A stretch of 64,000 nucleotides of DNA. Origin: Amycolatopsis sulphurea. Lineage in GTDB: Bacteria > Actinomycetota > Actinomycetes > Mycobacteriales > Pseudonocardiaceae. The first letter of the stretch is position 1. Each line of letters begins with the position of its first letter. This document shows, one piece after another, positions 35,720 through 45,300 of the stretch. The notes beneath the pieces are model-generated. The model did not search any database and was not told where the DNA came from. It saw nothing but the letters and a program-made list of their open reading frames with translations. Both the position numbers and the translations under genes were made by a program. Location: the NCBI RefSeq assembly GCF_002564045.1, contig NZ_PDJK01000002.1, positions 1,798,001-1,862,000 on the forward strand, read 5' to 3'.

Positions 35720-36643
35720 TCAGGCGACTGACATGTGTGCAATAAGCGCATCTCCGATGACATAGAACAATATGCATAATTGTCCGAATCCAACTCCGGC
35801 GAGCAGCCTGAGCAAGGATCGGTTACTACCGCGCAAGAAATGCACTTCGGTGTTGCGACGCTCCGCCCAGTAGATCGCGACCGCCCCGGGCAGGGCGATG
35901 AACAAGGTGGCCGGAACAACTGTGTACAGTGGGACCTGATGGGGCTGCCCGGCAAAGATCGCCAGGCTTGCCGGAATACCCCAGCGATATGTTCCGGCGA
36001 GCATCCAGGGTCCTTCTATGACAAGCTCGGTGACGAGCGAGGCCAGTACGGCCGCGGCGAGCAATGTGGGCAGTCCCCACCGTGGCCTGGCTCGCGCAAT
36101 CCCCCGGATGATGAACAGTGCGATATAGATCCACCAGATCACGATGCAGGTCGCGATTCCGGTGACTGCGACGACCGATTCCACCTGCTGGTCCGGCTCG
36201 GGTCCATGCCAGCCGGGGATGTAGGGGCCCCAGGTGCTCACATGGAGGACATGATGCGATACCACTTCCACGAGGTCTTGATAGTTCACAATGGGCGTCA
36301 GCCAGAAGCCGGAGAGGCATCCGACGAACAGTGCCGCAAAGACGCTGACACGGCCTTCGCGGCGGGATGTGCGTACCGAATACCAGGCGCTCGCGCACAC
36401 TACCAGCGCGAGGATGATCTGCGTCGCCCACAGGACTACCGTGCGGGCTGGTGATATTTCGTCACGGGGCGGCACGGAATGTACGCCACCGTCGGGGACC
36501 CAGCGGACCAGTACCCACCCTTCGGCAGCGAGGAACAGCGCGCCGATTCCGGCCCAGACGACAACAGGCGTCAGCCTGCGCCGACGCGTGTCCAGGCCAT
36601 CCGGGCGGCTCGTGTCAGAAGTACCGACCCGACTGCTGCTCAT
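35720..36643 (-). CDS. AveC-like membrane protein 1 (spirocyclase AveC family)
   Basis: 307 residues from the ATG at 36643, with AGGAG 7 nt upstream. There are six to seven hydrophobic segments (VVVWAGIGALFLAAEGWVL, VLWATQIILALVVCASAWYS, VFAALFVGCLSGFWLTPIV) and family-typical blocks (WGPYIPGWHGPEPDQQVES, EVHFLRGSNRSLLRLLAG). AveC in avermectin biosynthesis forms the spiroketal and influences dehydration. This is one of two paralogues in the operon; it aligns end to end with the protein at 41420. Its gene is last in the operon, 109 nt after the CrtC-like gene. A cyclase or hydratase role on the cluster product is inferred. Confidence 0.78.
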   Translation of the reverse strand: MSSSRVGTSDTSRPDGLDTRRRRLTPVVVWAGIGALFLAAEGWVLVRWVPDGGVHSVPPRDEISPARTVVLWATQIILALVVCASAWYSVRTSRREGRVSVFAALFVGCLSGFWLTPIVNYQDLVEVVSHHVLHVSTWGPYIPGWHGPEPDQQVESVVAVTGIATCIVIWWIYIALFIIRGIARARPRWGLPTLLAAAVLASLVTELVIEGPWMLAGTYRWGIPASLAIFAGQPHQVPLYTVVPATLFIALPGAVAIYWAERRNTEVHFLRGSNRSLLRLLAGVGFGQLCILFYVIGDALIAHMSVA

Positions 36644-36752
36644 GGGCTGTCTCCTGTGCGGTGTTCGAGACGATTGGCTGGTGTCGTGCTGGATGTCCCG
36701 TACTTTGCCCGGTAGCTGCATTTTCCGGGCCGGCTTTCCGGGAAAGGGCTGG

Positions 36753-37769
36753 TCATGGTGCCGGGACGGACCGATCCGGGCCGATGATGGGCAGGTGTTC
36801 GGACTGTCCACGGTCAGGGGCGAGGTTCGCGGCGAGCGGGCTGGTGGCCGGAAATACCGTCCAATGGGTTCCCTGCCCGGTCTTGTCACCCCATCGCACT
36901 GTGCTCAGACTGATAAGCCAGAGCATGTTGGTGCCCGAGGTGACGCTGGGAGACCAGTGCGGTCGTTGGGCATGCCCGGTGATTTCGACAATCTGCTGTC
37001 CGGCGGGAACTTCGGGGATGCCGAAGGCGGCGTTGCGGTAACCGCCGACGACAGGGAGACCGTCGACACGGGCCCAGGTTTCGCCGAGGTCGCGTAATCC
37101 GTCCTTGTCGTGGATGGCGCAGAAGCTTTTCCAGCGGTCACCGGCCAAGAATGAACCCGGAGTGAGAAAAGTCTGTGCGTCGTCGAGAGCGATAAAGGCC
37201 GCTATGCCGAGGTCAAAATCCCAGTTGCGGACGCCCCAGGAGTGGTCGCGGGTGAGGAGCCCGGAGACCGGGGTGTGGTGATCGGCGCACCAGACTTCTC
37301 CGGTGAACACCGCGCCGGCGACATATTGGTTGTTGGTGACACCTTTCGCGACGCGATCCAGGTAGACCGAGCCCACATCATGGGGCGGGAGGGGGTGGTG
37401 GAAGTCGAGCGTGAATCCGAAGGGGACCTCGCCGGGGGTCTGGGCGTAGAGCCCGTGTTCGTTGGGGCCGCGGACGCCGGCGCCGGCGTAGCGCATCGTC
37501 CAGTGCTCGAACGGAGCGTGGATGTCGACGTCAAGGCCGGGGATGGCCAGGGCGTCGTCGCCGGGGTGCCTGCCGCCCAGTGACACGGTCCCCTCGGGTG
37601 TCACCACGGTGACTTGGGTGGCGACGTGGCCCTCGTGTGGTTGACGCGCCAGATGGATGGATACGCCGCCGCGGTTTTGCCCGTCCCAGGCGCCCAACCA
37701 GTAGGTTTCCTGCCAGCGCGGGTGGGATCCGGCCTCGTGCTGATAGTCGTCGGCGGGCACGAAAGTCAT
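36753..37769 (-). CDS. CrtC/AttH-like protein (DUF7064/7065 type)
   Basis: 338 residues. The ATG at 37769 overlaps the stop of the preceding gene as ATGA, which fixes the start. It reads WQETYWLGAWDGQNRGGVSI, then beta-rich sequence with VSGLLTRDHSWGVRNWDF and GHAQRPHWSPSVTSG. The RDHSWGxR motif is shared with the hydroxyneurosporene synthase (CrtC)/AttH superfamily and actinobacterial DUF7064/7065 proteins. CrtC adds water to carbon-carbon double bonds; related folds act as pericyclases in fungal pathways. Here it is probably a hydratase or cyclase acting on the lipid product, which is inference. Confidence 0.65.
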   Translation of the reverse strand: MTFVPADDYQHEAGSHPRWQETYWLGAWDGQNRGGVSIHLARQPHEGHVATQVTVVTPEGTVSLGGRHPGDDALAIPGLDVDIHAPFEHWTMRYAGAGVRGPNEHGLYAQTPGEVPFGFTLDFHHPLPPHDVGSVYLDRVAKGVTNNQYVAGAVFTGEVWCADHHTPVSGLLTRDHSWGVRNWDFDLGIAAFIALDDAQTFLTPGSFLAGDRWKSFCAIHDKDGLRDLGETWARVDGLPVVGGYRNAAFGIPEVPAGQQIVEITGHAQRPHWSPSVTSGTNMLWLISLSTVRWGDKTGQGTHWTVFPATSPLAANLAPDRGQSEHLPIIGPDRSVPAP

Positions 37770-39391
37770 GACTGCTCCCGAGAATGTGGTGGGGTGGGGT
37801 TGAGGTGGCGGACGATTCCGGCGGTCGCGTCGACGTGGATCAGGTCGCCGGTACGGAGTCGCCGAGTACCGTCGTCGGTGCCGATGACGCACGGGACGCC
37901 GAGTTCCCGGGCGACGATGGCACCGTGGCTGCCCAGCCCGCCGATGTCGATGACGAGGGCTTCGGCCAGGGTGAACAGCATCGTCCAGCTCGGGTCGGTG
38001 GTGCGGCAGACCAGGATCTCGCCGGGCTCGAACTGGCCGGCCTCGTCGAGGTCGGTGAGCACGCGGGCTCGGCCTTCGGCGACGCCGCTGCACGCGCCGA
38101 TGCCCACGATCGGTGCGGCGCTGGGCGCGGTGTCACCGGGTGCGTGCGGGTCAGGGAGGATCGGGTCGGGCATACCGGTGAACGAGGTGGGCAGGCGCAC
38201 GCCGCGGTAGCCGGTGTGGCGGGCACGGCGGAAGGTGGTGAGTTCGCGGGCGTTGCCCGGGACGGTGGCGCGGAGTTCGGTGAGGGTCAGGTAGCAGGCG
38301 TCTTCGGGGGTGTCGAGGTGTCCACCGGCGACCAGCTCGCGGCCGATGCCGTGAGCCGCGTGCCGGGCCACGTCCAGCGCCATCACGAAACTGGCCTTGC
38401 TTTGCTGCAGGAGCCGCACCTGGGCAGCGAGCTGGTGGGCGACGATGCGTGTCACGGCGCGGGTGCGGGCCGGTAGCGCGGCGCACAGCGTGCGCATCGC
38501 CTGCTGACGCGCCTGCTGACTGCGGGTGGCCTGGGCGTGTGGTTGCTCGCCGGGTGGCCGTTCGCGGTAGGCGGCGATCAACGAGTCCAGCTGAGTGGGA
38601 TCCTGACGCCAGGAACTGCCGGTGAGGTTGCCCTCGTGCCGGCCGTGGTAACCGTGGCGGCGCAGGAATTCGTGCCGGTCGAGCCCGCCGTGGGCGACGT
38701 TCCAGAGGTCTTGGCTCATGGTGGTCTCCTGCACCCCACCGAGACCGGCCACGACTGCCGGATACAGCTCCCGCTGCCCCGCGGCGGCGATGAGCCTGTT
38801 CAGGAGGGAATAGTGGGCTTGCACCAGCAGGCGGCAATGCGAGTGCGTGCGCATCGACTGCCGGAAATGCCAGGCCGCATCGATCAGCAACGCCCGGGGA
38901 TCCGGGACGGGAGCGAATGCGGTGCGCTGCCACCACTGCAGCTCGCGCCGGTAGCGCCGCCGGGTCACCAGGGAATGCCTGACGATCACCGCGGGGGCTT
39001 TGCGGGCCACTGTCATGGTGGTGCGCCACGATGTGGACACCGGTGGGGCATCGGGCCGCACCATGCCGAGCAGGTCCCGCTCGAAGTCCTCGGCCATCGG
39101 GCCCGGTACCCGGCCGAGGTATCCGCGCAGCAAGTCGACGTTGACGGCCAGCCGGCCGTGGAAGCATCCGTTGGTCGCGTGGTTCTGGTCCGCGGTGGCG
39201 GCGCGTTCACCACTGCGCAGAATGCCCAGATCGTAAAGGCCGTCGCGGCACGCGAGATCACACCACTGCTGCCAGAACGACCAGCACAACGGGGACAGGA
39301 CATCGGTGGTGGCCTCGCCGATGTTGGTGGTACTCCACAGCCGGCCGGGTTCGCTGGTTCCCCGGGTGGGGTCGGTCAGGTCGAGGTTCAC
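37766..39391 (-). CDS. Phosphohistidine-domain protein, rifampin phosphotransferase/PEP synthase-like, lacking the ATP-grasp part
   Basis: 541 residues. It starts at the ATG at 39391 inside an ATGA overlap. The N-terminal two-thirds resembles the substrate-binding region of rifampin phosphotransferases (WSTTNIGEATTDVLSPL, MSQDLWNVAHGGLDRHEFL, RHGYHGRHEGNLTGSSW). The C-terminus is a PEP-utilising swivel domain with the phosphohistidine in DIGGLGSHGAIVARELGVPC. There is no N-terminal ATP-binding domain; that part is in the next upstream gene. Together the two proteins rebuild the module order of rifampin phosphotransferase or PigC-type condensing enzymes. The natural acceptor is unknown. Confidence 0.78.
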   Translation of the reverse strand: MNLDLTDPTRGTSEPGRLWSTTNIGEATTDVLSPLCWSFWQQWCDLACRDGLYDLGILRSGERAATADQNHATNGCFHGRLAVNVDLLRGYLGRVPGPMAEDFERDLLGMVRPDAPPVSTSWRTTMTVARKAPAVIVRHSLVTRRRYRRELQWWQRTAFAPVPDPRALLIDAAWHFRQSMRTHSHCRLLVQAHYSLLNRLIAAAGQRELYPAVVAGLGGVQETTMSQDLWNVAHGGLDRHEFLRRHGYHGRHEGNLTGSSWRQDPTQLDSLIAAYRERPPGEQPHAQATRSQQARQQAMRTLCAALPARTRAVTRIVAHQLAAQVRLLQQSKASFVMALDVARHAAHGIGRELVAGGHLDTPEDACYLTLTELRATVPGNARELTTFRRARHTGYRGVRLPTSFTGMPDPILPDPHAPGDTAPSAAPIVGIGACSGVAEGRARVLTDLDEAGQFEPGEILVCRTTDPSWTMLFTLAEALVIDIGGLGSHGAIVARELGVPCVIGTDDGTRRLRTGDLIHVDATAGIVRHLNPTPPHSREQS

Positions 39392-40725
39392 GCGTCGGCC
39401 TCCTTGTCCGCCACGGTTTCCGGTGCGTGGTGAGCCCAGGTGCGGAACAGGGCGACGTCGGGGTCGGTCTCGTCGCCGGTGCGCGGCCCGGGCAGCATGC
39501 CGGGGAAGATGGCGCCGGTGTCGCCGTCGACGGTGACTTGCCGGCCCTGCAACGGGGTGAGGGTGCCGGGGCCGCAGCCGACCACGCAGGGCAGGTTGAG
39601 TTCGCGGCAGACGATCGCCGCGTGTGAGGTGGCTCCACCGACCTCGGTGAGCACGGCGCGCGCGGCGAACATGGCCGGTACGTCACCCGGATCGGTACGG
39701 GGCCGGGCGAGGACGATGTCGTGCCCGGCGTCTGCCCGCCGCCGAGCGTGCTCAGGGTCGGTGACAACCGTTCCTGAAGCGACCCCGGGGCTCGCGGGCA
39801 CGCCGCGGCACAGTGGCACGCCTGCGGCCGGAGTCGCCGAACGGTGCCGGCCGAGTTCGGCGAGCCGGCGAGGCCCGACCCGCTGCAGTGCGTGGCTGAC
39901 GTCGATCAAGCCGGCGCGCCACAATGTCACGGCGATACGCACCGCCGCCACGGGCGCGCACTGGGCGTCGCGGGTCTGCAGCAACCACAACCGTCCGCGT
40001 TCCACGGTGAATTCGATGTCCTGCGGCCAGCGGGCGACCTGTTCCAGACTCCGGCCTGCCGCGAGCAGCTGGGTGTGCGCCCGCGGCAAGTGCCGGGCCA
40101 GCAGGTCCACCGGCTGGGGCGTGCGCCGCCCGGCGACCAGGTCGTCACCGCGGGCGCGGGGCAGCCACTCCCCGTACGGCTCGGGCCGGCCGGTCATGGG
40201 GTTGCAGGTGAACAGGACCCCGGTCCCGGACTCGTCGTCCGTGTCCCCGGACACCATGGCCTGCACCGTCACGGCGGTGCCGCCGTCGTCGGGGATCGCG
40301 TGCTCGCGCCGGTAGATCTGCGCGCGGGGTGAGCACCAGGAGTCGAACACCGCAGCCACGGCCGCGGTCAGGCGTCCCCGTGCCTGGGTGGGGTCCGCGC
40401 CACCGAGATCGAGGACGGTGTCCAGCATCCCGGGCATGCTGTGGGCGGCGCCGGAGCGCACCGAAACCCGTAAGGGATGCTCGGCCGATCCGAACCGCCT
40501 GCCGGTCGCCCGTTCCAGCCGGCCGATCCCGGCCCACAACTCGGCTTCGAGCGCGGCCGGCATCCGGCGCCCGCCGTGATGGTAGTCGCGGCAGGCCCGG
40601 GTAGTCACGGTGAACGCCGGCGGCACCGGCAACCCCAGGCCGAGCATGGTGTTGAGCCCCAGGGCTTTGCCCCCGAGCAGGCCGCGGTCCAGACTCGGTC
40701 GTCCGTCCAGCCACACCACCGTCAT
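39388..40725 (-). CDS. PPDK/PEP-synthase-like ATP-binding protein with its own phosphohistidine domain
   Basis: 445 residues from the ATG at 40725, in an ATGA overlap with the upstream gene. The N-terminus is the PPDK ATP-grasp-like domain: GGKALGLNTMLGLGLPVPPA, RVSVRSGAAHSMPGMLDTV and VQAMVSGDTDDESGTGVLFT. The C-terminus has a swivel domain with phosphohistidine in EVGGATSHAAIVCRELNLPC, close to true PPDK (GGMTSHAA). The PEP/pyruvate TIM-barrel domain of PPDK is absent. It probably transfers a phosphoryl group from ATP to histidine and then, with the coupled downstream protein, to a cluster intermediate. Confidence 0.82.
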   Translation of the reverse strand: MTVVWLDGRPSLDRGLLGGKALGLNTMLGLGLPVPPAFTVTTRACRDYHHGGRRMPAALEAELWAGIGRLERATGRRFGSAEHPLRVSVRSGAAHSMPGMLDTVLDLGGADPTQARGRLTAAVAAVFDSWCSPRAQIYRREHAIPDDGGTAVTVQAMVSGDTDDESGTGVLFTCNPMTGRPEPYGEWLPRARGDDLVAGRRTPQPVDLLARHLPRAHTQLLAAGRSLEQVARWPQDIEFTVERGRLWLLQTRDAQCAPVAAVRIAVTLWRAGLIDVSHALQRVGPRRLAELGRHRSATPAAGVPLCRGVPASPGVASGTVVTDPEHARRRADAGHDIVLARPRTDPGDVPAMFAARAVLTEVGGATSHAAIVCRELNLPCVVGCGPGTLTPLQGRQVTVDGDTGAIFPGMLPGPRTGDETDPDVALFRTWAHHAPETVADKEADA

Positions 40726-41384
40726 GGTTGCCCGCTTTCCCCGGCCTCTTCGCAGGCGGCGCGGTCGCGACCGGTCAGCTCGAGTAGTTCCTGGTGCAGT
40801 TCGAACCAGATGCTGTGATAGCTGTCGTGCAGCGGAGACGCCAGCCACGTCAGGTCACCGGCCGTGACCAGGCCCGCCGCGCGCTCCAGCCGCCGGGGAT
40901 ACACCGCCAGCCGTGGCACGACAGTGGCCAGTCGTTCCAGCACCTTTCGGGTGCGGCGATGCAGCGCCTGGAAGCGGTCGGTGAACGCGGCGGCGGTGAT
41001 GTCCGCGCGCTGCCAGCCGGTGAGCAATGCCTTGAATTCGGCGTTGACCACCCCGAATTTCGTTACCAGTGGCCGTAACGCTCCCGGATCCAGGCTGCGT
41101 CGTTCGAGAGCCAGCAGTTCCGCCAGCCGCGTTCTGCCCGCCGGGGTCAAGCAGGCCCGCTGCCCGGCCCAGACGCAGTCGCCCCGCGCGCACAGTACCG
41201 ACAACCGTTGGGAGACCACCGTTTCCGGCACCTCGGTAGCCATCGCGAGCAGGTCGATCCCAGCAGCGCCCTTACACCGCAGCACCTGCAGCAGGGCCAG
41301 TGCCCCAGACGGATCTGCGGTATCACCACCACCGATCTGGCCGCCGACCGCCGTGATACCGGCAGTGTCGTCACGACGCATCAT
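40722..41384 (-). CDS. Small winged-helix-like protein coupled to the PPDK-like gene
   Basis: 220 residues. The N-terminal half looks like a winged helix (ALALLQVLRCKGAAGIDLLA, VVSQRLSVLCARGDCVWAG). The C-terminal half is helical (YPRRLERAAGLVTAGDLTWL, SPLHDSYHSIWFELHQELLE). Proteins of this shape sit beside PPDK-like genes in other actinobacteria, so it may be a regulator or an accessory subunit rather than a classic transcription factor; that association is from memory. Its stop overlaps the PPDK-like start. It begins 35 nt after the second AveC-like gene. Confidence 0.6.
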   Translation of the reverse strand: MMRRDDTAGITAVGGQIGGGDTADPSGALALLQVLRCKGAAGIDLLAMATEVPETVVSQRLSVLCARGDCVWAGQRACLTPAGRTRLAELLALERRSLDPGALRPLVTKFGVVNAEFKALLTGWQRADITAAAFTDRFQALHRRTRKVLERLATVVPRLAVYPRRLERAAGLVTAGDLTWLASPLHDSYHSIWFELHQELLELTGRDRAACEEAGESGQP

Positions 41385-41419
41385 TGTTCACACCCCGCTT
41401 CCTTCCCAGGTGCACGGTC

Positions 41420-42340
41420 TCACAACTGCCAGCCCGCAGAAATCGCGTTCCAGGAAACATAGAGGAACATGCACAGTTGGGCGAATCCGATCCCGGCGAG
41501 CAGTCTCAGTGACAAGCGCTCGCTGCCCCGCAAGAAATGTACTTCAGTGTTACTTTCCTGTGCCCGGTAGATCATGAATGCACCCGGTAGCCCTACGAAT
41601 ATGGAAGGCCCCAAGGTTTCATACCAGGGCATTTGATTAGGTGTTCCCGCGAACAGTGCCAGGTTCGTGGGCATGGGCCAATAGTCCAATTCAAACAACA
41701 TAAAATGTGAGTCGAGGATGGTGTTGGTGATGATTGCGGCAAGTACGGTCGCAGCCAATGTCCTGACGACTCCCCAGCGGGGCCTGCTGCGGACAAAGCG
41801 CCGGAGAACGAAGAGCGCGACATAGACCCAGTAGAGCGAGAGAGCAACAGCGAACCCGGTGGCAGTAATAACCGATTCGACTTGCTGGTCCAGGTTGGGT
41901 CCATGCCAGCCAGGGATGTAGCGTGCCCAGCTGCTCACATTGAGGCCATGGGGCGAGGGCAGGAAAACTTGATCTTGATAGTTGAATATCGGTGTCAGCC
42001 AGAAGCTGGTGAAGTACCCGATGAAAAATGCTGCGAACACGCTGAGGTGTCCGTCGCGGCGGGAGGTGCGCGCCGCGTGCCAGGCAGTCGCGCAGAATGC
42101 TACCACGAGGAAAATCTGCCATACCCACAAGACTGCTTTGTGGGCTGGTGATATTGCGCCGTGGCCGGGTACCAGGTGGAGGCCTCCGTTGATGATCCAG
42201 CGTGTCAGCACCCACACCTCGACGGCGAGGAACATGACGCCGATCCCGGCCCAGACGGCTACCGGTGCGGGCATGCGCCGGCGTGCGTCCACGCCTTCAG
42301 GCAGGCCCACTCGAGACATGCCGACGGGACTGCCGCTCAT
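41420..42340 (-). CDS. AveC-like membrane protein 2 (spirocyclase AveC family)
   Basis: 306 residues. Its ATG at 42340 overlaps the PKS stop as ATGA, so it is translated with the synthase. Hydrophobic segments match those of paralogue 1 (VAVWAGIGVMFLAVEVWVL, VWQIFLVVAFCATAWHAA, VFAAFFIGYFTSFWLTPIF), and so do the conserved blocks WARYIPGWHGPNLDQQVES and EVHFLRGSERLSLRLLAG. Direct coupling to the synthase suggests it acts early on the acyl product, and that the second copy acts later or pairs with it as a heterodimer. Both ideas are inference. Confidence 0.78.
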   Translation of the reverse strand: MSGSPVGMSRVGLPEGVDARRRMPAPVAVWAGIGVMFLAVEVWVLTRWIINGGLHLVPGHGAISPAHKAVLWVWQIFLVVAFCATAWHAARTSRRDGHLSVFAAFFIGYFTSFWLTPIFNYQDQVFLPSPHGLNVSSWARYIPGWHGPNLDQQVESVITATGFAVALSLYWVYVALFVLRRFVRSRPRWGVVRTLAATVLAAIITNTILDSHFMLFELDYWPMPTNLALFAGTPNQMPWYETLGPSIFVGLPGAFMIYRAQESNTEVHFLRGSERLSLRLLAGIGFAQLCMFLYVSWNAISAGWQL

Positions 42341-45300
42341 GGGTTACCTCCTCCGTGCACGGGTCGCCATTGCGGGTAGTGGATCGGGATCGGGACGGTG
42401 CGCACGACGTGGTCCTTGAAGCCGGTGATGCGCACGAGGACCTCCCCCGCCGGCGCGACCGCGTGGTAGCTGCCGGTGGCGGCGTCGTGGTAGAGGTCGA
42501 GCCCGGCGGGATGACGGCGGGCAAGTGCGACGTCGGAGTCGGTGGTGAACAGCTCGACGTGTTCGATGCTCAGGGGCACACCCATGTGCAGCAGGCCAGG
42601 TCCATGCCAGGTGGACAACCGGCACAGGGAATCCAGCAGCAGGGCGGGCAGGCATAGGTGGGCGAACACGCCACCTGGTTCGGCGTGGGGTAGCCATCGG
42701 GCGTGCGCGCCGGTGGGGTCCGCGGTGAGGTCGGACAGGGTGCGCCAGACTCCGGACAGCCGGACGGGGATGTCGGGGCGCATCGTGGTGTCGTCGTCCA
42801 GCCGTGCCCGGTATGACCCGGTGCCACCTGGCCGACGCACGGAACCGGGGGGCGCGCCGAGGGTGACGGAGGTGTGGCAGTGCAGGCGGTCGCGACGGAG
42901 CAGTCGTCCGTCCGGTGTGGTGAGGTCGGACCGGATACTCACGTCCACCGTGGTGGGATCGCGGTGTACGGCGTGGATTCGGCACGACGCGGGAGTTCCA
43001 CTGTCCGGATCAGCGTAGAGGGGCTCCTCGATACGGAAGCCCCGGAACCCGGTCAGGGTGGTGCCCGGAGCGAGACGTGTGGCTGCTTCGCCGGCCATGG
43101 CCAGCATGATCACCGCGGGCAGCACAGGCCGACCGTCGATCACGTGTTCGCGCAGGTAGCCGTCACGCTCGGGGTCGGCCTGCCAGGTCCAGGATGCGGC
43201 AGTGTCCGTATCGGACGGGGCGGGGGTGAGCAGCACCCCCTGCCGGTGGGGCCGGCGAGCGGCGGTGGTGGCCGGGCGGGCTGTGAAGTCCCGGGCACGA
43301 GGCCAGCCGCCGTCCTCGCCCAGGCCGTAGAGCGAGACCGGCTCCGGCGGCCGGGGCTCGGCGAGTTCGGTGAGGAACACCTCGGCGCCCTGGTTGTTGG
43401 TCAGGCCGGTCATGTGGTGCCGGCGGGAGAGGGTGTCGAGGATGTGGCGAACCATTCCGGTCTCGGCCCACAGACCCCAGCCGATGGTGAACTCGGTGGT
43501 GCCGCGCACCTGGCTTTCGTAACGCGCGGCGGCGGTGAGGTACTCGTTGGCCGGTGAGTAGTCGGTGTCGCCCGGCCAGCCGACCAGGCCGCTGGCCGAA
43601 CTGAAGTTGCACCACAGCCGGGGGGCGGGATCGGCGAACGCCTGCTTGAGGTTGTGATAGCCGGTCACCTTGGTGTCGCGGACGGCGCGGAACCCGGCCA
43701 GCGTCTTGTCCGCCACCATGGCCGAGCCCAGCCGCCCGGCGCCGTGGACGAGCAGGTCCACGGTGCCCTCGGTGTCGGTGATCTGGCGGGCCACAGCGTG
43801 GATTTGATCCGCGGCAGCGATATCGCAGACGAGGTAGTGCACCCGATCCGCACCGCACAGCCGCCGCAGCCGCCGCAGTGTCAAGGTGATTTCCCTGATC
43901 CGCAGCAGATCGTCGAACTGGTGGTTCAGATCGGCCACCCGGAGATCGCGGTCGCTCTTCAGCCTCGCCGCGATGAACGCGGCCCGCGCCGGTGCCAGCT
44001 CCCCGTCCGCGGTGTCGAGAAGACCGTCGGGGAGATCCTGCAGGGGTGTGGTGCCCAGCAGCCACACCTTGAGCCGTATGCGCTGGGCGAGTGCGGTCAC
44101 CGCCACCGAAGTGACTCCCCGGCCGCCTCCGGTGGCTACCACGACCGCGTCGTCGACGAGACACAGTGGACTGTCCGGGCGGGCTGCGGGCAGCGGAGCG
44201 GGGCACGCCTGCTCGACGTAGCGGGCCCCACAGCGGTAAAGGAGCACGGCCCGGTCCCGGCATGCGGCCGATTCCGCGGCCAGTTGCTCCAGGCCCGCCG
44301 ACAGGGTGGCGTCGGTGACCACCGCAAAGGCGGGGCATGGCACCTCGAGAGCCAGGCTGCGGATGAATCCGGTGATCAAGGTCAGGTGCGGGTGGATGGC
44401 CTGCCCTCGCAGCGGATCCAGCAGCAGCGCGGCAACGGACCCATGGTCCAGCCGGGCACCGAGGCGTTGACAGGCCAGCAGAGCCCACTCCTGCAGCCGC
44501 AGCAGCGCGGCTGAGGGCGCCGCAGGCCACCTGGCCGTTTCATCCCGGGCCGACGCGATGATGCGCACGTGCGGACTAGCGCCGTCCAATGCGGGTAACG
44601 CCGTCTCGGTGGATTCGGTGCACAGCAGCGTGGCGCCGGCGCGGCGGGCGGGAGCGGCCAGCTCCGCGGCGATCGTGGCCGAGCTGACCAGGAGCACCCC
44701 GCCGGGCGGGATCGGGAGCAGCGGTGCGGAACCGGGGACCGCATCGCGGCGGCGAGCGACCACCACCGACCGGTGCGCCATCGCGGGTGTCGCGGGCCGG
44801 TCCGCTCCGGTGGTGGTGGGGTAGAACGTAACGCGCGGCCCGGGATCCTGGCTGGCGATCTCCACCTCGGACAGCCCGGACTCCAGCGCACGCAGCAGAC
44901 CCAGCGCGCCGTCCGCACCGAGATAGCTGGGCTCGGCCGTGCGCTCCCCCCACCGGATCCGGTGGGTCCTGTCTTCGTCGCCGGGCCGGCCGGTGCCGGT
45001 GTGGACCCGGGCCAGCACCGGCCAGCCCTGTTCGGTGGCCAGTGACCGGCGGGTGAGCACCAGCAGGACCGCACCTTCGGCCAGCAGGCCGGGGGCGGTC
45101 TCGGTGAACTCGGCCATGATCGGCGTGCTGTTTCCGTTGACCGCCAGCACCAGCGCGACGTCCAGCTCACCGGTGGCCAGGTACCGCCTGGCCACGTGCA
45201 GCGCGGCCTGGGTGGAAGCGTGCCCCGAGTCCAGCGCCATGGACACCCCGTGCAGGCGGAGCCGGTTGGCCACCCGTGAGGAGATGACACTGGCCAAGTA

